This document shows, piece by piece, positions 34,318 through 43,489 of a stretch of DNA of 64,000 nucleotides (position 1 is its first letter; each line of letters starts with the position of its first letter). The DNA is from Planococcus shixiaomingii. Its GTDB lineage: Bacteria > Bacillota > Bacilli > Bacillales_A > Planococcaceae. The DNA lies in assembly GCF_030413615.1 (NCBI RefSeq), contig NZ_CP129236.1:1844001-1908000 (forward strand). Reading direction: 5' to 3'. The position numbers and the translations under genes were made by a program. The notes beneath the pieces were generated by a model, which worked only from the letters and a program-made list of their open reading frames with translations, was not told where the DNA came from and made no database searches.

Positions 34318-34871
34318 GGGTAAAAGGAATTAGATTATCTTCTTGCTTTGCCCGATAGTAATTTTGGCAAAGCTGAAAGGCTTCTAATAAGGGAGGCTTT
34401 GAATGCTCTAGCTGGCCTGCTTTCTCTTCACATGCAATGAACAACCTTCCCTTATTAAATTGATAGTCTTTTTAATTAATATTGTTGTTTCTAAACCAAT
34501 GAGATGAGACCTTTTTTACTGGAGGTCTCATTTTTATTTTGCTTTTATATTTCACCTTATTCATATAGTTTCGAAGTTGCAAAGCCGAGGGTTTTTTGAG
34601 TAATTTTTCAAAAGTTGAAAATTGAAGTTAATTTTGAGACTTTTGAAATTGAGCGCTCTTTATAGCCAATCCAAAACACACTATTATCAGCTTCCATCTC
34701 AACAGCACTTTATCTACTATAAGAATATTTTAAATTAGTTGCAGTTCATGAAATGTTGGTTCTATTCCACCGCTGCAATATGTTAGAATTGTAAAAATAT
34801 ACAAATCGATACAACTCATCTTAGCCAGTGCTTCCTACGCATTCTAAATAATGAAAGAGGGAACAGAATCG
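34318..34871. other. Spacer with stem-loops and a terminator
   Basis: GCTTTGCC / GGCAAAGC (34347-34374) forms a hairpin without a T run. TAATAAGGGAGG (near 34387) can pair with CCTTCCCTTATTA (near 34445), closing a ~70-base loop. A terminator follows at 34504-34541. The arrangement could be a small RNA, but nothing identifies one. Confidence 0.4.
34504..34541 (+). terminator. Hairpin terminator with no close upstream gene
   Basis: Stem ATGAGACC / GGTCTCAT (34504-34531) followed by TTTTTATTTT. It is 190 bases beyond the stop at 34317, with stem-loops between. Confidence 0.65.
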
Positions 34872-35354
34872 ATGAAAAAAATCCTTGCTATTGGTTTTCT
34901 GATTGCACTGGCTAGTATATTCATTACATTTATCTTGCCAAAGACAGACGACGAACAAGTAAAGCAGGTTGCGAAAAGTGTAATGGATAATGTGATTGCA
35001 AAAAATTACGATCAGGCATCTGAGTTGATGTTTTACTTCGACGGAGGCACTAATGAGGAACCGACAATTACACAGGAAGAGGGAAAGAGGAGATGGCTTA
35101 AACGCATAAAAGATTTTGATCAATCTGGTGTTTCATTGGTTGGTTATGAAAAACTACGGGTTGAAATGTATGATTCAGTACCAATCAGTTATGTTGATTT
35201 AATCTTAAACAATAATGGAAAAGAAGAGGTAAGGCAGGATGTCTACATAGTCTTTATCAAAGAAGGTGGGGAGTGGAAAGTCCACTATTTTGAAGACGTC
35301 AATGGTTCAGACGATTGGGAGCTTGCTTTAAGCGGTTATGTGCCCTTCGAATAA
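34872..35354 (+). CDS. Membrane-anchored protein with NTF2/DUF4878-like outer domain
   Basis: A 160-residue protein with an N-terminal helix (about 3-19) and an outer domain with the layout of DUF4878/NTF2-like proteins. An N-terminal helix pair (QVAKSVMDNVIAKNYDQASE) is followed by a curved sheet ending in VYIVFIKEGGEWKVHYFEDV. ATG 34872 follows AGAGGGA; an earlier in-frame start at 34851 has none. Function unknown. Confidence 0.65.
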   Translation: MKKILAIGFLIALASIFITFILPKTDDEQVKQVAKSVMDNVIAKNYDQASELMFYFDGGTNEEPTITQEEGKRRWLKRIKDFDQSGVSLVGYEKLRVEMYDSVPISYVDLILNNNGKEEVRQDVYIVFIKEGGEWKVHYFEDVNGSDDWELALSGYVPFE

Positions 35355-35718
35355 TTTTATCGGAATGGTTGCCAGTAAAACCACGTATTAAAATAGGTAG
35401 ATTTGCTAAAAGGTGTATCGCTAGGACGGTCTTATTAAAATGAAGAAAACAGAGAAAATTAGCAGCGTATACAGTGGGGATGAAGTACAAGTTTACATAC
35501 CCATACTCCCATGGAAAACGCTAATAATAATCACTACTCGGACGTTTAAGACCCTATTCATCTTTTGTTCCATATATTCTGCAAAAGTATACTTTTTGAT
35601 TTTAGTTTGGTTAGAACTAGGAAATCTTATTTAGACTGACTAGTTTACGTACGCTGCCTTCTCATTTTAAATTGCCCTTAAGTTCTTTATAAAATAAAGG
35701 GGATTTTCCAGACAAAAA
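35355..35718. other. Spacer, possible worn dispersed element
   Basis: GCAAAAGTATACTTTTTG at 35581-35598 looks like a small palindromic remnant of the dispersed-element core. A 64-codon frame at 35440-35634 overlaps it, has no ribosome site and is not called. Confidence 0.35.
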
Positions 35719-35756
35719 AGAGAGCTTCTAAACATTTTTATGTTTAGAAGCTCTCT
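35719..35756 (-). terminator. Terminator of the tandem GNAT gene
   Basis: A perfect 17-base stem opening AGAGAGCTTCTAAACAT, with a four-base loop. On the minus strand it is followed by a T run (plus-strand A at 35714-35719). It lies 38 bases past the stop at 35794. Confidence 0.85.
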
Positions 35757-35793
35757 TGTAACTTTTATCTTCTATTTTACTTTTAATCCGGCT

Positions 35794-36615
35794 TTACTTT
35801 TCATACACATAATAATCTTGTGCATGCTTGACCGCAAAGCCAATTGCTTTATACAAACCTAAGGCATGAGCATTCTTCGTTTCTACGTCAAGATGGACCG
35901 AATAGCCTGCTTCACTTTGTTGTTTGACGATGTGCCGTAATACTTTGCGTCCTATCCCTTTGCCTTGGTGTTCGGGAAGAATAGAAAATCCATAAATCCA
36001 TGCCTGACCATCTTCTCTTTTTATCCGAATTTTACCGACGGTTTCATTATTGACGTCAATCATTAGCATATCTGTGTCTTGTTCTCCGCTGACTCTGCTC
36101 TCCATCGCCGTAGCGTCTTCAAGTGGTATATCGAATGCTTCTACATCGAGTCGGATTCTCATATCTAAATCTGTACTTTCAGCTTGACGTAAAGTGAAGC
36201 CGGTTGAAGCAGAGAGGGGTTGTGGTTCCCACTGCATTTGATGTTCTGAAAATGCATAACTGGCTCCTTGTTTTTTCAGAAAATCCTTAGCTGCTTCAGA
36301 GCCAGCTGGTGCATTCAATAATATTTTTTTGTAACCAAGTCGATTTGCTGAAGCCATTGCTTCCCCAAACAGCTTGGTGAAATGGCCTTTCCGGCGTGCT
36401 CCCGGTTTTACCATTCCGGTAACTTCAACTGTTGAACCAAACGAATACAAACCTATGAAAGCTATTAATTCATCATTTTCATAGTGAAAAAAATCATGTT
36501 GGTTGGAATCTCTGGCTCGAAGCATTTCCCAGTTCAACTTTAATTCGAGGTCATCGTTTGCTTCGACTTCTTTTTGAAGTCGTTCTAGATCGTAAAGCTG
36601 TTTCGTTGTTAACAT
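35794..36615 (-). CDS. Tandem GNAT acetyltransferase
   Basis: A 273-residue protein with two GNAT folds. The N-terminal half ends with MVKPGARRKGHFTKLFGEAM and is probably degenerate in acetyl-CoA binding. The C-terminal half has GFSILPEHQGKGIGRKVLRH with the Q-G-K-G-I-G pyrophosphate loop, then LDVETKNAHALGLYKAIGF. ATG 36615 follows AGGAGA; a longer in-frame start at 36711 has no site. It is 104 bases from the LysRS gene, same strand, and could share its T-box transcript, although no function links them. Confidence 0.85.
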   Translation of the reverse strand: MLTTKQLYDLERLQKEVEANDDLELKLNWEMLRARDSNQHDFFHYENDELIAFIGLYSFGSTVEVTGMVKPGARRKGHFTKLFGEAMASANRLGYKKILLNAPAGSEAAKDFLKKQGASYAFSEHQMQWEPQPLSASTGFTLRQAESTDLDMRIRLDVEAFDIPLEDATAMESRVSGEQDTDMLMIDVNNETVGKIRIKREDGQAWIYGFSILPEHQGKGIGRKVLRHIVKQQSEAGYSVHLDVETKNAHALGLYKAIGFAVKHAQDYYVYEK

Positions 36616-36718
36616 AAATTTCTCCTCTAAAAACCATTTTTTGAATATTCGCCATAAAAACAGATTCTCATACTCTCTTGTGAGAGGCAAGCTCAGATTC
36701 AAACTAACCATTTAATTT

Positions 36719-38269
36719 CTAGTTGAAGGAAATCAGCGAGACGAAGCGTTCTAATCCGACTGTTTGGACGAGTAAAGGGATCCTAGGACCTTGATCTTCT
36801 GTCAGTGTCAATTGGTAAAGTACGCGAGACATTTCTATCTGGTATTGCTTTGTTTGCTTCTTATCTGCATTTCGAGTTACCGCATAAAATGCTTCGAGGA
36901 CTTCGCCTGGTGCTGTGTCCAGTTTTTGCAGCAGATTGACAAATTCCATTAATGTTTTTTTGTAACGACTGTCTAGTTGATGATAAAAGTCAGTATTTGG
37001 CCTTGTACGAATGACATATTTTCGTTCCGGAACCCAATTTGAAATCCAGTACTCTATACGGTCCAATAAATGATGGAGTGCGATATCATCGTATCCCATT
37101 TTTTCTTGGTCTAAAATACTTTTTAAGATAATACGGTTGAAATCTGTCATAGGCGCAATGGCCGCAACTTGGGGAAAAGCGGGTGTTTTTGCTGCTTCTT
37201 CGGTTGCGCCGCTCCACTTGATGCTTTGTTTCATTTCGGTGGTCTGCCGGTCAAAATTTGCAAGATACCGTTCAAATTCGGAATAATTGCGAATGACGTC
37301 GTCATCTAATCCGATATGAAAAGAAGTAGAAGGAGCCTGTTTTGCGAACAGGAACAAAATCAAGCTTGGTGGGTAGATTTTTAATAAGTCGTCGGGTGTC
37401 AGTAAATTCCCGCTGGAACTAGACATTTTTTTCGAGTGGCCTTTGAGGCGTATGAATTCGTATGGCAAATAAAGCGGCGCTTCGTAGCCGAAAATCTTTA
37501 TTGCAATCTCTTTTGAGACCGTATAGCTTCCAGTAGCTGATGAGTGGTCCCGGCCACCAGGTTCGAAATCTACTTGTTCAGCTTGCCAGCGCATTGCCCA
37601 ATCCACTTTCCAGTTTAATTTAGCACGATGTTCTTCGCGAATTGATACTTCGTCTTCAAAACCGCAGTTTCATGAGTAAAAATAGGTTTCTGATTCAGAA
37701 GACCAAGAATGGATAGCTGTAGAATCTTTCCTGCAGTTTTTGCAGTAAACCGTAAGGGGATAAAAAGCTTCCCGTTCTTTAATTGAGGGAGAAGTCGTTT
37801 TGTATTTCATGAGAATATCGTAGATTTCCCGTCTTCTGTTAAGTGCAAGAATAATTTGTCTCGCATATCGGCCACTTCCGTATTCCTGGTTTTGATAAAT
37901 ATATTCGACCTGCATGCCAAACTGCTGCAGTGTATGTTCGAACTCCATTTGAAAGCGGCGGGCATAGGAGGGGAAGTCATTCCACGGATCTGGTGCTTCA
38001 CTATAAGGCATCCCTATATACCTTTCAAAGTGTTCGTTAACATTCGCAGGGACTTTCCGGATACGATCATAATCGTCCCACGAGAAGATGAACCGGACTT
38101 TTTTCCCTAAATCGATTAGCGCCTGTGAAACAAAGTGAGTCGTAACCACCTCTCGGAAATTCCCGATGTGTACAGAACCGGAGGGACTGATTCCTGAGGC
38201 ACAAACGTATTCTTGTTTCTCCGGATGTCGTGCAATAATTTGTCTCGCCATTTCCTCTGCCCAATGCAT
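36719..38269 (-). pseudogene. lysK: Class I lysyl-tRNA synthetase interrupted by one TGA
   Basis: A class I LysRS of normal length (516 codons) with the HIGN motif (SVHIGNFREV) and KMSKS-type loop (KKMSSSSGN). A single TGA at 37672-37670 stops the frame after YFYS. It continues as NCGFEDEVSIREEHRAKLNW to 36719 without any other lesion. The TGA falls in the zinc-ribbon (CKNC upstream, then stop-N-C-G), where a Cys is expected, so TGC/TGT to TGA is the simple explanation. ATG 38269 is preferred over 38275 for spacing from GGGGGT. The second half has no ribosome site. Either a dead extra synthetase, UGA readthrough, or a sequencing error. Confidence 0.85.
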
Positions 38270-38289
38270 AATCATTACCCCCTGATTTA

Positions 38290-38606
38290 AATCAAATTAA
38301 AAAGCAGCTAATCCCTGTCCTCAAGAAATTAATCTTAAGGACGGGGATTAGCTGCCCGTGGTACCACCTCAGTTTGTTCATACGTCACCGTATCAACCTT
38401 TTCGCGTACCAAAAATGATACGCTATCTCGTTAACGGGAGAACCCGTCGCAGCATCATCCGTTTAGGAATCCGTGCGAAACTCCGAGGCTTTTTTCAAAA
38501 AAGAAAAGGTTGATCCGCTTTCACTGTCCGGACTCGCTTTGCACCCAGCTTCTTGATCTACTCTTCTCATCAATGCCTTTGTAAGCTATATAACTAACTT
38601 CCTTAT
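38290..38606 (-). promoter_or_regulatory. T-box riboswitch leader upstream of class I LysRS
   Basis: On the minus strand the leader holds a Stem I with AGTA-type bulge (GAAGAGTAGATCAAGAAGC) and a GTGAAAGC segment on the 3' side, near where the specifier should lie. The canonical AGGTGGTACCACGGG box follows (plus 38354-38368), then a long terminator stem (plus 38304-38355) with its T run (plus AAAAA near 38298-38303). Uncharged tRNA would favour the antiterminator and raise synthetase expression. A Lys specifier (AAA within GTGAAAGC) is plausible but not proven. T-box control of class I LysRS is known in Bacillus cereus. Confidence 0.92.
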
Positions 38607-38612
38607 AATCCC

Positions 38613-38641
38613 ATTATATCATTATATATTTTGAATTGTAA
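38613..38641 (-). promoter_or_regulatory. Sigma-A promoter of the T-box leader
   Basis: On the minus strand TTACAA (plus 38636-38641), a 17-base spacer and TATAAT (plus 38613-38618), just upstream of Stem I. Confidence 0.7.
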
Positions 38642-38903
38642 GACTTTTATTTGCCTAATTTCTCCCATATCATAAATGAGAAGAAGAGGAAATTGGATGC
38701 AGTATGTTTAGCACATGGTTCCGAACAAGATGATGGGAAACCGATTGATTCCATGAAACCAATTAAAGGATAAAAATGAAAAGCTTTATGAAGATTAAGT
38801 AAAGGCGAAGTCGGTGTTACAGAAGTCAAAGTCGTTAAATAGAGCAATTGTATTTTATCGAAGTCAACGAAATTATGAGGACTGAAATAGTGGGGGGATG
38901 GCA
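38642..38903. other. Spacer with coding-like debris
   Basis: Plus-strand frames give short protein-like runs (KLDAVCLAHGSEQDDGKPID, then KGEVGVTEVKVVK and FYRSQRNYED) broken by stops and shifts. They may be a decayed gene of unknown type. No start or ribosome site is seen. Confidence 0.3.
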
Positions 38904-39263
38904 ATGAAGGTCTATACGTTCGAAAAAGAAAGTGGTAAACACATAACTGCCTTTAACTCAAGTTTTGTCATGACACGTATTGCAAGGACAGAAAGCGCAA
39001 CTCATGTGGGGATGGTTTTCCTCGAACCTGGTGAGACCATTGGGTTTCATAAAGCTGTTGTGCCACAACTTCTTCTAGTGATAGAAGGAGAAGGATGGGT
39101 TAGAAGTGATATGCATCAAAAACGGCTGATCAAGAAAGGGGAAGCTGTTAGTTGGACAAAAGGGGAAGGGCATGAAACGACGACCGAAAGTGGTTTGACA
39201 GCTTTGGTCATAGAAGCCGAGGATTTGCTACTGAATAATTTTCACGGATTTATGAAAATCTAG
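38904..39263 (+). CDS. Cupin-domain protein
   Basis: A 119-residue single-cupin protein with the two half-barrel motifs: GMVFLEPGETIGFHKAVVPQ, then LLVIEGEGWVRS and AVSWTKGEGHETTTE. The usual metal-binding HxH is reduced to one His per motif, so metal binding may be altered. ATG 38904 is chosen because GGGGGG lies six bases upstream; ATG 38898 is too close. Ligand unknown. Confidence 0.8.
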   Translation: MKVYTFEKESGKHITAFNSSFVMTRIARTESATHVGMVFLEPGETIGFHKAVVPQLLLVIEGEGWVRSDMHQKRLIKKGEAVSWTKGEGHETTTESGLTALVIEAEDLLLNNFHGFMKI

Positions 39264-39310
39264 CCTTTAACTAAGGTATCTCCATTTGTTTATACATATT
39301 ACAAATATGT

Positions 39311-39499
39311 TTAATAATTAAAGTGCTTTTCCAACTTTTTTATATATCCCGAGGTACCATATGCTGTGTTTTTGGGAAGAAGTACTTTAGCTCCGCGTTC
39401 GAGTATTTCTTTTTCTGCTTTTCCTGAAAGTATATGAAAATCGCATAATACATTGTCTTTAAATTTGGCTCTTTTAAAGCTTTCTGCTGATTTTCCTGT
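39311..39499 (-). pseudogene. Start-less protein fragment, probable gene relic
   Basis: A 63-codon minus-strand frame without a start reads in part FKDNVLCDFHILSGKAEKEI and LERGAKVLLPKNTAYGTSGY, ending HFNY. It looks more protein-like than the competing start-bearing frame at 39340-39549, which lacks a ribosome site. A TGA at 39502-39500 closes it upstream. It is probably the 3' end of a lost gene; family unknown. Confidence 0.4.
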
Positions 39500-39630
39500 T
39501 CATATACCGAATCAGTTTGGATAAACACGAATGAAAGCTTATATGCCATTTAATTTGGAAGGAATTGGATTGGACTGATAGAAAGCCGGGAAATAGACAA
39601 TCAACATTCTGAAAAAGGAGTTGAGGAGCA

Positions 39631-40068
39631 TTGGCGCAGTATTATGGAATGCTGGTTTTATCATTCGTTATCTTTGTGATGGTTTTAGCTTGTCTAGGTT
39701 ACTTATACAAACAGAGAAAGAAACACGGGGCTTCCTATAAGATAGATAAAGGGACTGTTCCCTTCTTATTCTTTTTTCTTCTTCTGTCTGGTTATCTATT
39801 GGGTATCTCTTTGTGGGATTTGCCAAACGTACTGGCTAATAAAACGGAAAAATATGAAGGGAGCTGTGAAGTTTGGGTGTATGACAGCACAAGGAATGGG
39901 CATATATCGGTGCATTTCGGCGACCATAAAATTAGATTTCCTGTAAATTATCAAGGGGTGAAGGAAGGGGAATTCTACTGTAAAGTGAGCTATTTTCCGC
40001 AAACTGAGGCGGGGGAATCATTGAACCTTTATAAAACTAAGGGCGGAGAGATGGTAAGCCCACAATAA
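39631..40068 (+). CDS. Membrane protein with small C-terminal outer domain
   Basis: A 145-residue protein with two helices (about 8-26 and 45-64) and a C-terminal domain (CEVWVYDSTRNGHISVHFGD and onward). TTG 39631 follows AAAGGAGTTGAGGAG. No family recognised. The C-terminal domain probably faces outward if the loop KQRKKHGASYK is cytoplasmic. Confidence 0.65.
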   Translation: MAQYYGMLVLSFVIFVMVLACLGYLYKQRKKHGASYKIDKGTVPFLFFFLLLSGYLLGISLWDLPNVLANKTEKYEGSCEVWVYDSTRNGHISVHFGDHKIRFPVNYQGVKEGEFYCKVSYFPQTEAGESLNLYKTKGGEMVSPQ

Positions 40069-40372
40069 CTTGTGCATCTTCCGTTTTCGGCTTTGTTAGT
40101 TAAAAGACCGGTGTAAATTGAATAAATTAATTTTTTATACCTTTACTTAACATCAACATTAACGTTTAACAAAGCTTTAAATTTACGAAACTCTAATTCA
40201 TCATCTTTTGTATTAATAAGCAGAAACTGTTTGGTTAAACTACGTATCCAATTAGAAATATATCTGGCTTTATTAAAGTTTACTGTTGGTGTGTGATGCT
40301 TTCTAGAACAGCGAATATAAATGGATACAATGCAGGAAAAAATAAATACGTAAAAGGCGTTTTTATATGCAA

Positions 40373-40900
40373 TTACATTTCTGAGTATGTACATTCTCTT
40401 TTTTTAAAAAATTCATCTATAAGGAAAAACAATAATGCTAAGAACGTTGCAAACAACATTAAATGACCAAGAAAAAAGAAAGAAAGTAATCCGAATCCAA
40501 TATGTACAATTAAAGAAAGGAAAAAGCGGTATTTCTTAACGTTTGCTGTTATTAAATCAGAAAATAATGAAACTGGTATACCATAAATAAAGCTTCCCAA
40601 TAAGCAAGATAAAAATACAAAAACAATGAAGGAAGGATGCATATAATTTACATTATATTCTGTTTCCCGAGTTATTATATCAAAAATTAATATTAAAAAG
40701 ATTAAAAGGAAAGAAGAATAAAGGGCGACTTTACTTTTTCTGATTACAAGCGGAGTTTTGTAAAGTCTTATTCGTATCTTCGGTATAAAAGTAAGCCCAA
40801 TTATACCTAAAGCTATCTTAATTTCTATCGATTCTACTCCTACCCAGATGATGAAAACAATCAATGGAACAACCGATGCATATAGAAAGTTTTTATACAT
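40373..40900 (-). CDS. UPF0715-like membrane protein
   Basis: A 175-residue protein with about five helices and the signature IYGIPVSLFSDLITANV, close to the FYGIPVSIFSDFV of the protein at 13525. It ends FFLIDEFFKKRE. ATG 40900 follows GAGGTTGAG. A minus frame at 40143-40394 overlaps its end but has no ribosome site and is not called. Function unknown. Confidence 0.65.
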   Translation of the reverse strand: MYKNFLYASVVPLIVFIIWVGVESIEIKIALGIIGLTFIPKIRIRLYKTPLVIRKSKVALYSSFLLIFLILIFDIITRETEYNVNYMHPSFIVFVFLSCLLGSFIYGIPVSLFSDLITANVKKYRFFLSLIVHIGFGLLSFFFLGHLMLFATFLALLFFLIDEFFKKRECTYSEM

Positions 40901-41006
40901 TGCTCAACCTCTTTTTTATTTAAATTATAACAAGGAAGCGTTGTTCAGGAGTAGACCCTTTTGGAGTTTATGAAAAATAACTTTACATTTTAAAACTACA
41001 GCAAGA

Positions 41007-41052
41007 AGCTTCATATGGAGTTAGTAATGACTTCATGAAGCTAGAGTTTTTT
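41007..41052 (+). terminator. Orphan hairpin with T run
   Basis: AGCTTCAT (41007-41014) / ATGAAGCT (41035-41042) with inner G-U pairs, then six T at 41047-41052. It lies in a divergent spacer with no plus-strand gene before it, so it may belong to the dispersed-hairpin family. Confidence 0.5.
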
Positions 41053-41091
41053 CATATATAAGTTTTTAATTTAGCGGAGAGGGGGAAGAAG

Positions 41092-41397
41092 ATGGGTGAC
41101 TTTGAACCGTTATATATTGGAGCTTTTTTGTTTATATTAGGTCTGATCTATGTGCCTGTTATTCTTTACACGCTTTTTAGATACAAACTAACTGGTATTG
41201 GAGTGCTTTTCATTCTTTTATCCATTGGAAGTTACTTGTTGCTAGGAAATTACATGGTTGGAGTCGGCTATTATTTGGATGAAAATCCAACAGTGGGGTC
41301 TTCGGGCTATGGATTTTCTGAATTAACGCTTCTCACCTATCCTTATATTTTTATGACATTATCCGTTCTGCTTGGAAAAAAAGAAGAGCGCTTTTAA
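41092..41397 (+). CDS. Small three-helix membrane protein
   Basis: A 101-residue protein with helices near 8-27, 37-53 and 80-96. ATG 41092 follows GAGAGGGGGAAG. Unrecognised. The methyltransferase gene starts 36 bases later with its own site, so the two may form one transcript. Confidence 0.65.
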   Translation: MGDFEPLYIGAFLFILGLIYVPVILYTLFRYKLTGIGVLFILLSIGSYLLLGNYMVGVGYYLDENPTVGSSGYGFSELTLLTYPYIFMTLSVLLGKKEERF

Positions 41398-41432
41398 AAA
41401 ATACGCAAAACTGTTTTACGGGGAGGAATTGG

Positions 41433-42254
41433 ATGAATCCATTTCATTCGACGTATCAGGCTGGCAATGCCAGCATTGGATGGAGTGCCGAAGTGCAGCG
41501 CCTGAAAGTACAGGCAATGATGGGGTGGGAGAAGGAATACCGGAATCTGCAGTGGTTCGGCCTAAAGGATGGGATGCGTATTTTGGAGGTCGGCTGCGGT
41601 CCGGGCTTCGTCATGGAACAGTTGGCCAAACAATTGCCGAATAGCCCGATCACTGGACTTGATTTGGATGAAAACCTGCTGAAGCACGCGGAAGGACTGT
41701 TTGATGAACAGGCAAAGAAGAACGTGGATTTTGTACAAGCATCGGTTTACGGAACAGGACTTCCGGAATGCAGCTACGATTTTGTCGTGGCGCGTATGCT
41801 TTTTCTTCACTTGCACAAGCCGGAAGATGCAGCTCTTGAAATGTGGCGTGTGTTAAAGCCCGGTGGAAGAATAGTCATCATCGATATTGACGATGGTATC
41901 TTTGGGGTCGTCCAACCAGACCTTGAAGAGTTCCAATCTATCACCAAAAAATTCACCGACATGCAAGGCAAAGCAGGCGGGAACCGGCTTATTGGACGCA
42001 GCTTGCCGCGCCTTCTGCAAAAGGCAGGATTTCAAGAAATCGACTTGGAAACGGTGGCCGTGCATAGTGATTTGGCCGGAGTCGAAGGGTTTCAAGTCCA
42101 ATTTGATGCCAAGCGATTTGAAGGTTTTAATCGGAGTAGGCTCTTGAGTACAAAGGAATTTTCAGCAATCAGTGAAGTTGCGGAGCGGTTGTCAAATGAC
42201 CCTCATTCCTACGCAATGATGATATTCGTGATGGCGAGCGGGATAAAAGTTTAA
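41433..42254 (+). CDS. Class I SAM-dependent methyltransferase
   Basis: A 273-residue methyltransferase of the Methyltransf_11/25 type. Motif I ILEVGCGPGFVMEQL lies at about 50-64, motif II GLDLDENLL, motif IV YDFVVARMLFLHL, and the VLKPGGRIVIIDID strand. ATG 41433 follows GGGGAGG. The substrate is unknown. The preceding small membrane protein may be co-transcribed. Confidence 0.9.
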   Translation: MNPFHSTYQAGNASIGWSAEVQRLKVQAMMGWEKEYRNLQWFGLKDGMRILEVGCGPGFVMEQLAKQLPNSPITGLDLDENLLKHAEGLFDEQAKKNVDFVQASVYGTGLPECSYDFVVARMLFLHLHKPEDAALEMWRVLKPGGRIVIIDIDDGIFGVVQPDLEEFQSITKKFTDMQGKAGGNRLIGRSLPRLLQKAGFQEIDLETVAVHSDLAGVEGFQVQFDAKRFEGFNRSRLLSTKEFSAISEVAERLSNDPHSYAMMIFVMASGIKV

Positions 42255-42351
42255 AGAGAAGACTTGAAATTTTGCAAAGATAAGTTTAGATATTAAATAA
42301 TACTTTTGATAACGTTTAATCGCTGATCAGAAATTGTTTAAATACAAAGGG

Positions 42352-42420
42352 GGAGAAGAAGTTGTTTGAAGCACATCTTCTTCCTTTTTGTTTTAAGAAA
42401 TGTGCTTTTACGAATACTTA
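42352..42420 (+). repeat. Dispersed intergenic element, copy 7
   Basis: Hairpin GGAGAAGAAG / TCTTCTTCC region (42352-42383), T-rich spacer, core TGTGCTTTTACGAATACTT (42401-42419). It lies about 100 bases after the methyltransferase gene. Confidence 0.6.
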
Positions 42421-42530
42421 GGAAAAAGGAGTAGAAGTTATAAAAAGGAGTGCGAGGATAATTACCGAACTAAGTAAGAAAGGAAATACGGTGTGGGGGA
42501 ATTAATCAAAACACATAGGAGCTGAGAGAG

Positions 42531-42980
42531 ATGGCAAGCTAAGAAGTGGAAGCGTTTCGAGATGCTGCAGCGAAGTATTGTGATTTGATTGATTCCTATC
42601 GTTTGTTTCTGGAAGCAGAATAGAAACACAAACTGTTTTTCACCCTTTCCACGCTATACGTAAAGGCTTTGGCTCTTCCGGATGTCGAATCCGAATTGAA
42701 AGAGCCAGTTGATATCAGGTTTCCAAAGCCGCTTGTCGGTTTTGAAGAACACGACGCATATGCCATGATCTTCGATCCGTACCAAGACAAGGAGCCGGTC
42801 ATCGGCCTTCTCTCGGATGATGTATCAGATATATATTTAGATATTATGAGGGGATTGTTGCTGTATAAACAAGGGGACTATACAGAAGCGGTCTGGCAAT
42901 GGAAATTCAACTTCAATATACACTGGGGCAAGCATGCCACAAGCGCCATTCATGCGCTGCATTCCCAAATAAGCTTGTAA
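42531..42980 (+). pseudogene. DUF5063 gene with two in-frame stops
   Basis: A DUF5063-type gene whose start (ATG near 42531 after AGGAG) is followed by a TAA after only three codons. The frame continues (EVEAFRDAAAKYCDLIDSYR) to a TAG near 42621, then runs on as KHKLFFTLSTLYVKALALPD and onward to 42980. All parts are in one frame. The sequence matches the family's pattern of N-terminal helices and a LPDVE stretch. Not functional as written. Confidence 0.8.
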
Positions 42981-43154
42981 TTCCTTTCTAGCATTACAGC
43001 ATGGTTTAAAGAAATTCAAAAGATTAGAATGGGCCAAAGGAGCAATGTAAAGTAATGTGTTGAAATGAATAGGACTTTTATGCAGTAAAGTTACATTCAA
43101 AGCGTAAAATTGCGCAAGAGAAAATTAGAGTGTGATGCCGGAGGTGTATTTGAA

Positions 43155-43364
43155 ATGTTTAAGACTTACCAAAGCTTAGATCATAAAGGCAGATTGAGAA
43201 GAAGCATATGGGTGGCAGTATTTTTATTATTTTTTATCATCGCGCTTTTTGCTTTTCCGAGATTCTCTCTCGGGACGAATATAGTTTTTTCGATTGTTCT
43301 TATTGTAGTTGGTGCATACCAACTACAGAGGGATTATAAAAGAGTAAAAAGGCAGAGGAACTAA
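43155..43364 (+). CDS. Small membrane protein
   Basis: A 69-residue protein with two helices (about 17-36 and 40-57) and a basic end (DYKRVKRQRN). ATG 43155 follows GGAGGTG; an earlier in-frame start at 43110 has none. Unrecognised. Confidence 0.6.
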   Translation: MFKTYQSLDHKGRLRRSIWVAVFLLFFIIALFAFPRFSLGTNIVFSIVLIVVGAYQLQRDYKRVKRQRN

Positions 43365-43489
43365 ATGGATGAATCCGCCAGGTGAAAAAAATAAAAGGAA
43401 GCTGGGCATGAAAACGCTTGTAATTTCCGCATTAACATTAACGATGAAGATAATTTACTAAAAAATCTTACACATAAGGAGATGAAACT

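Noticed and set aside
35440..35634. 64-codon frame
   Set aside because: No ribosome site, ordinary spacer composition, overlaps a probable worn repeat.
37670..37672. TGA in LysRS read as selenocysteine
   Set aside because: No SECIS-like hairpin is evident right after it and no selenium genes are in the window. A Cys-to-stop mutation is simpler.
40143..40394. 83-codon minus frame after the UPF0715-like gene
   Set aside because: No ribosome site and overlaps the end of the better-supported gene in another frame.
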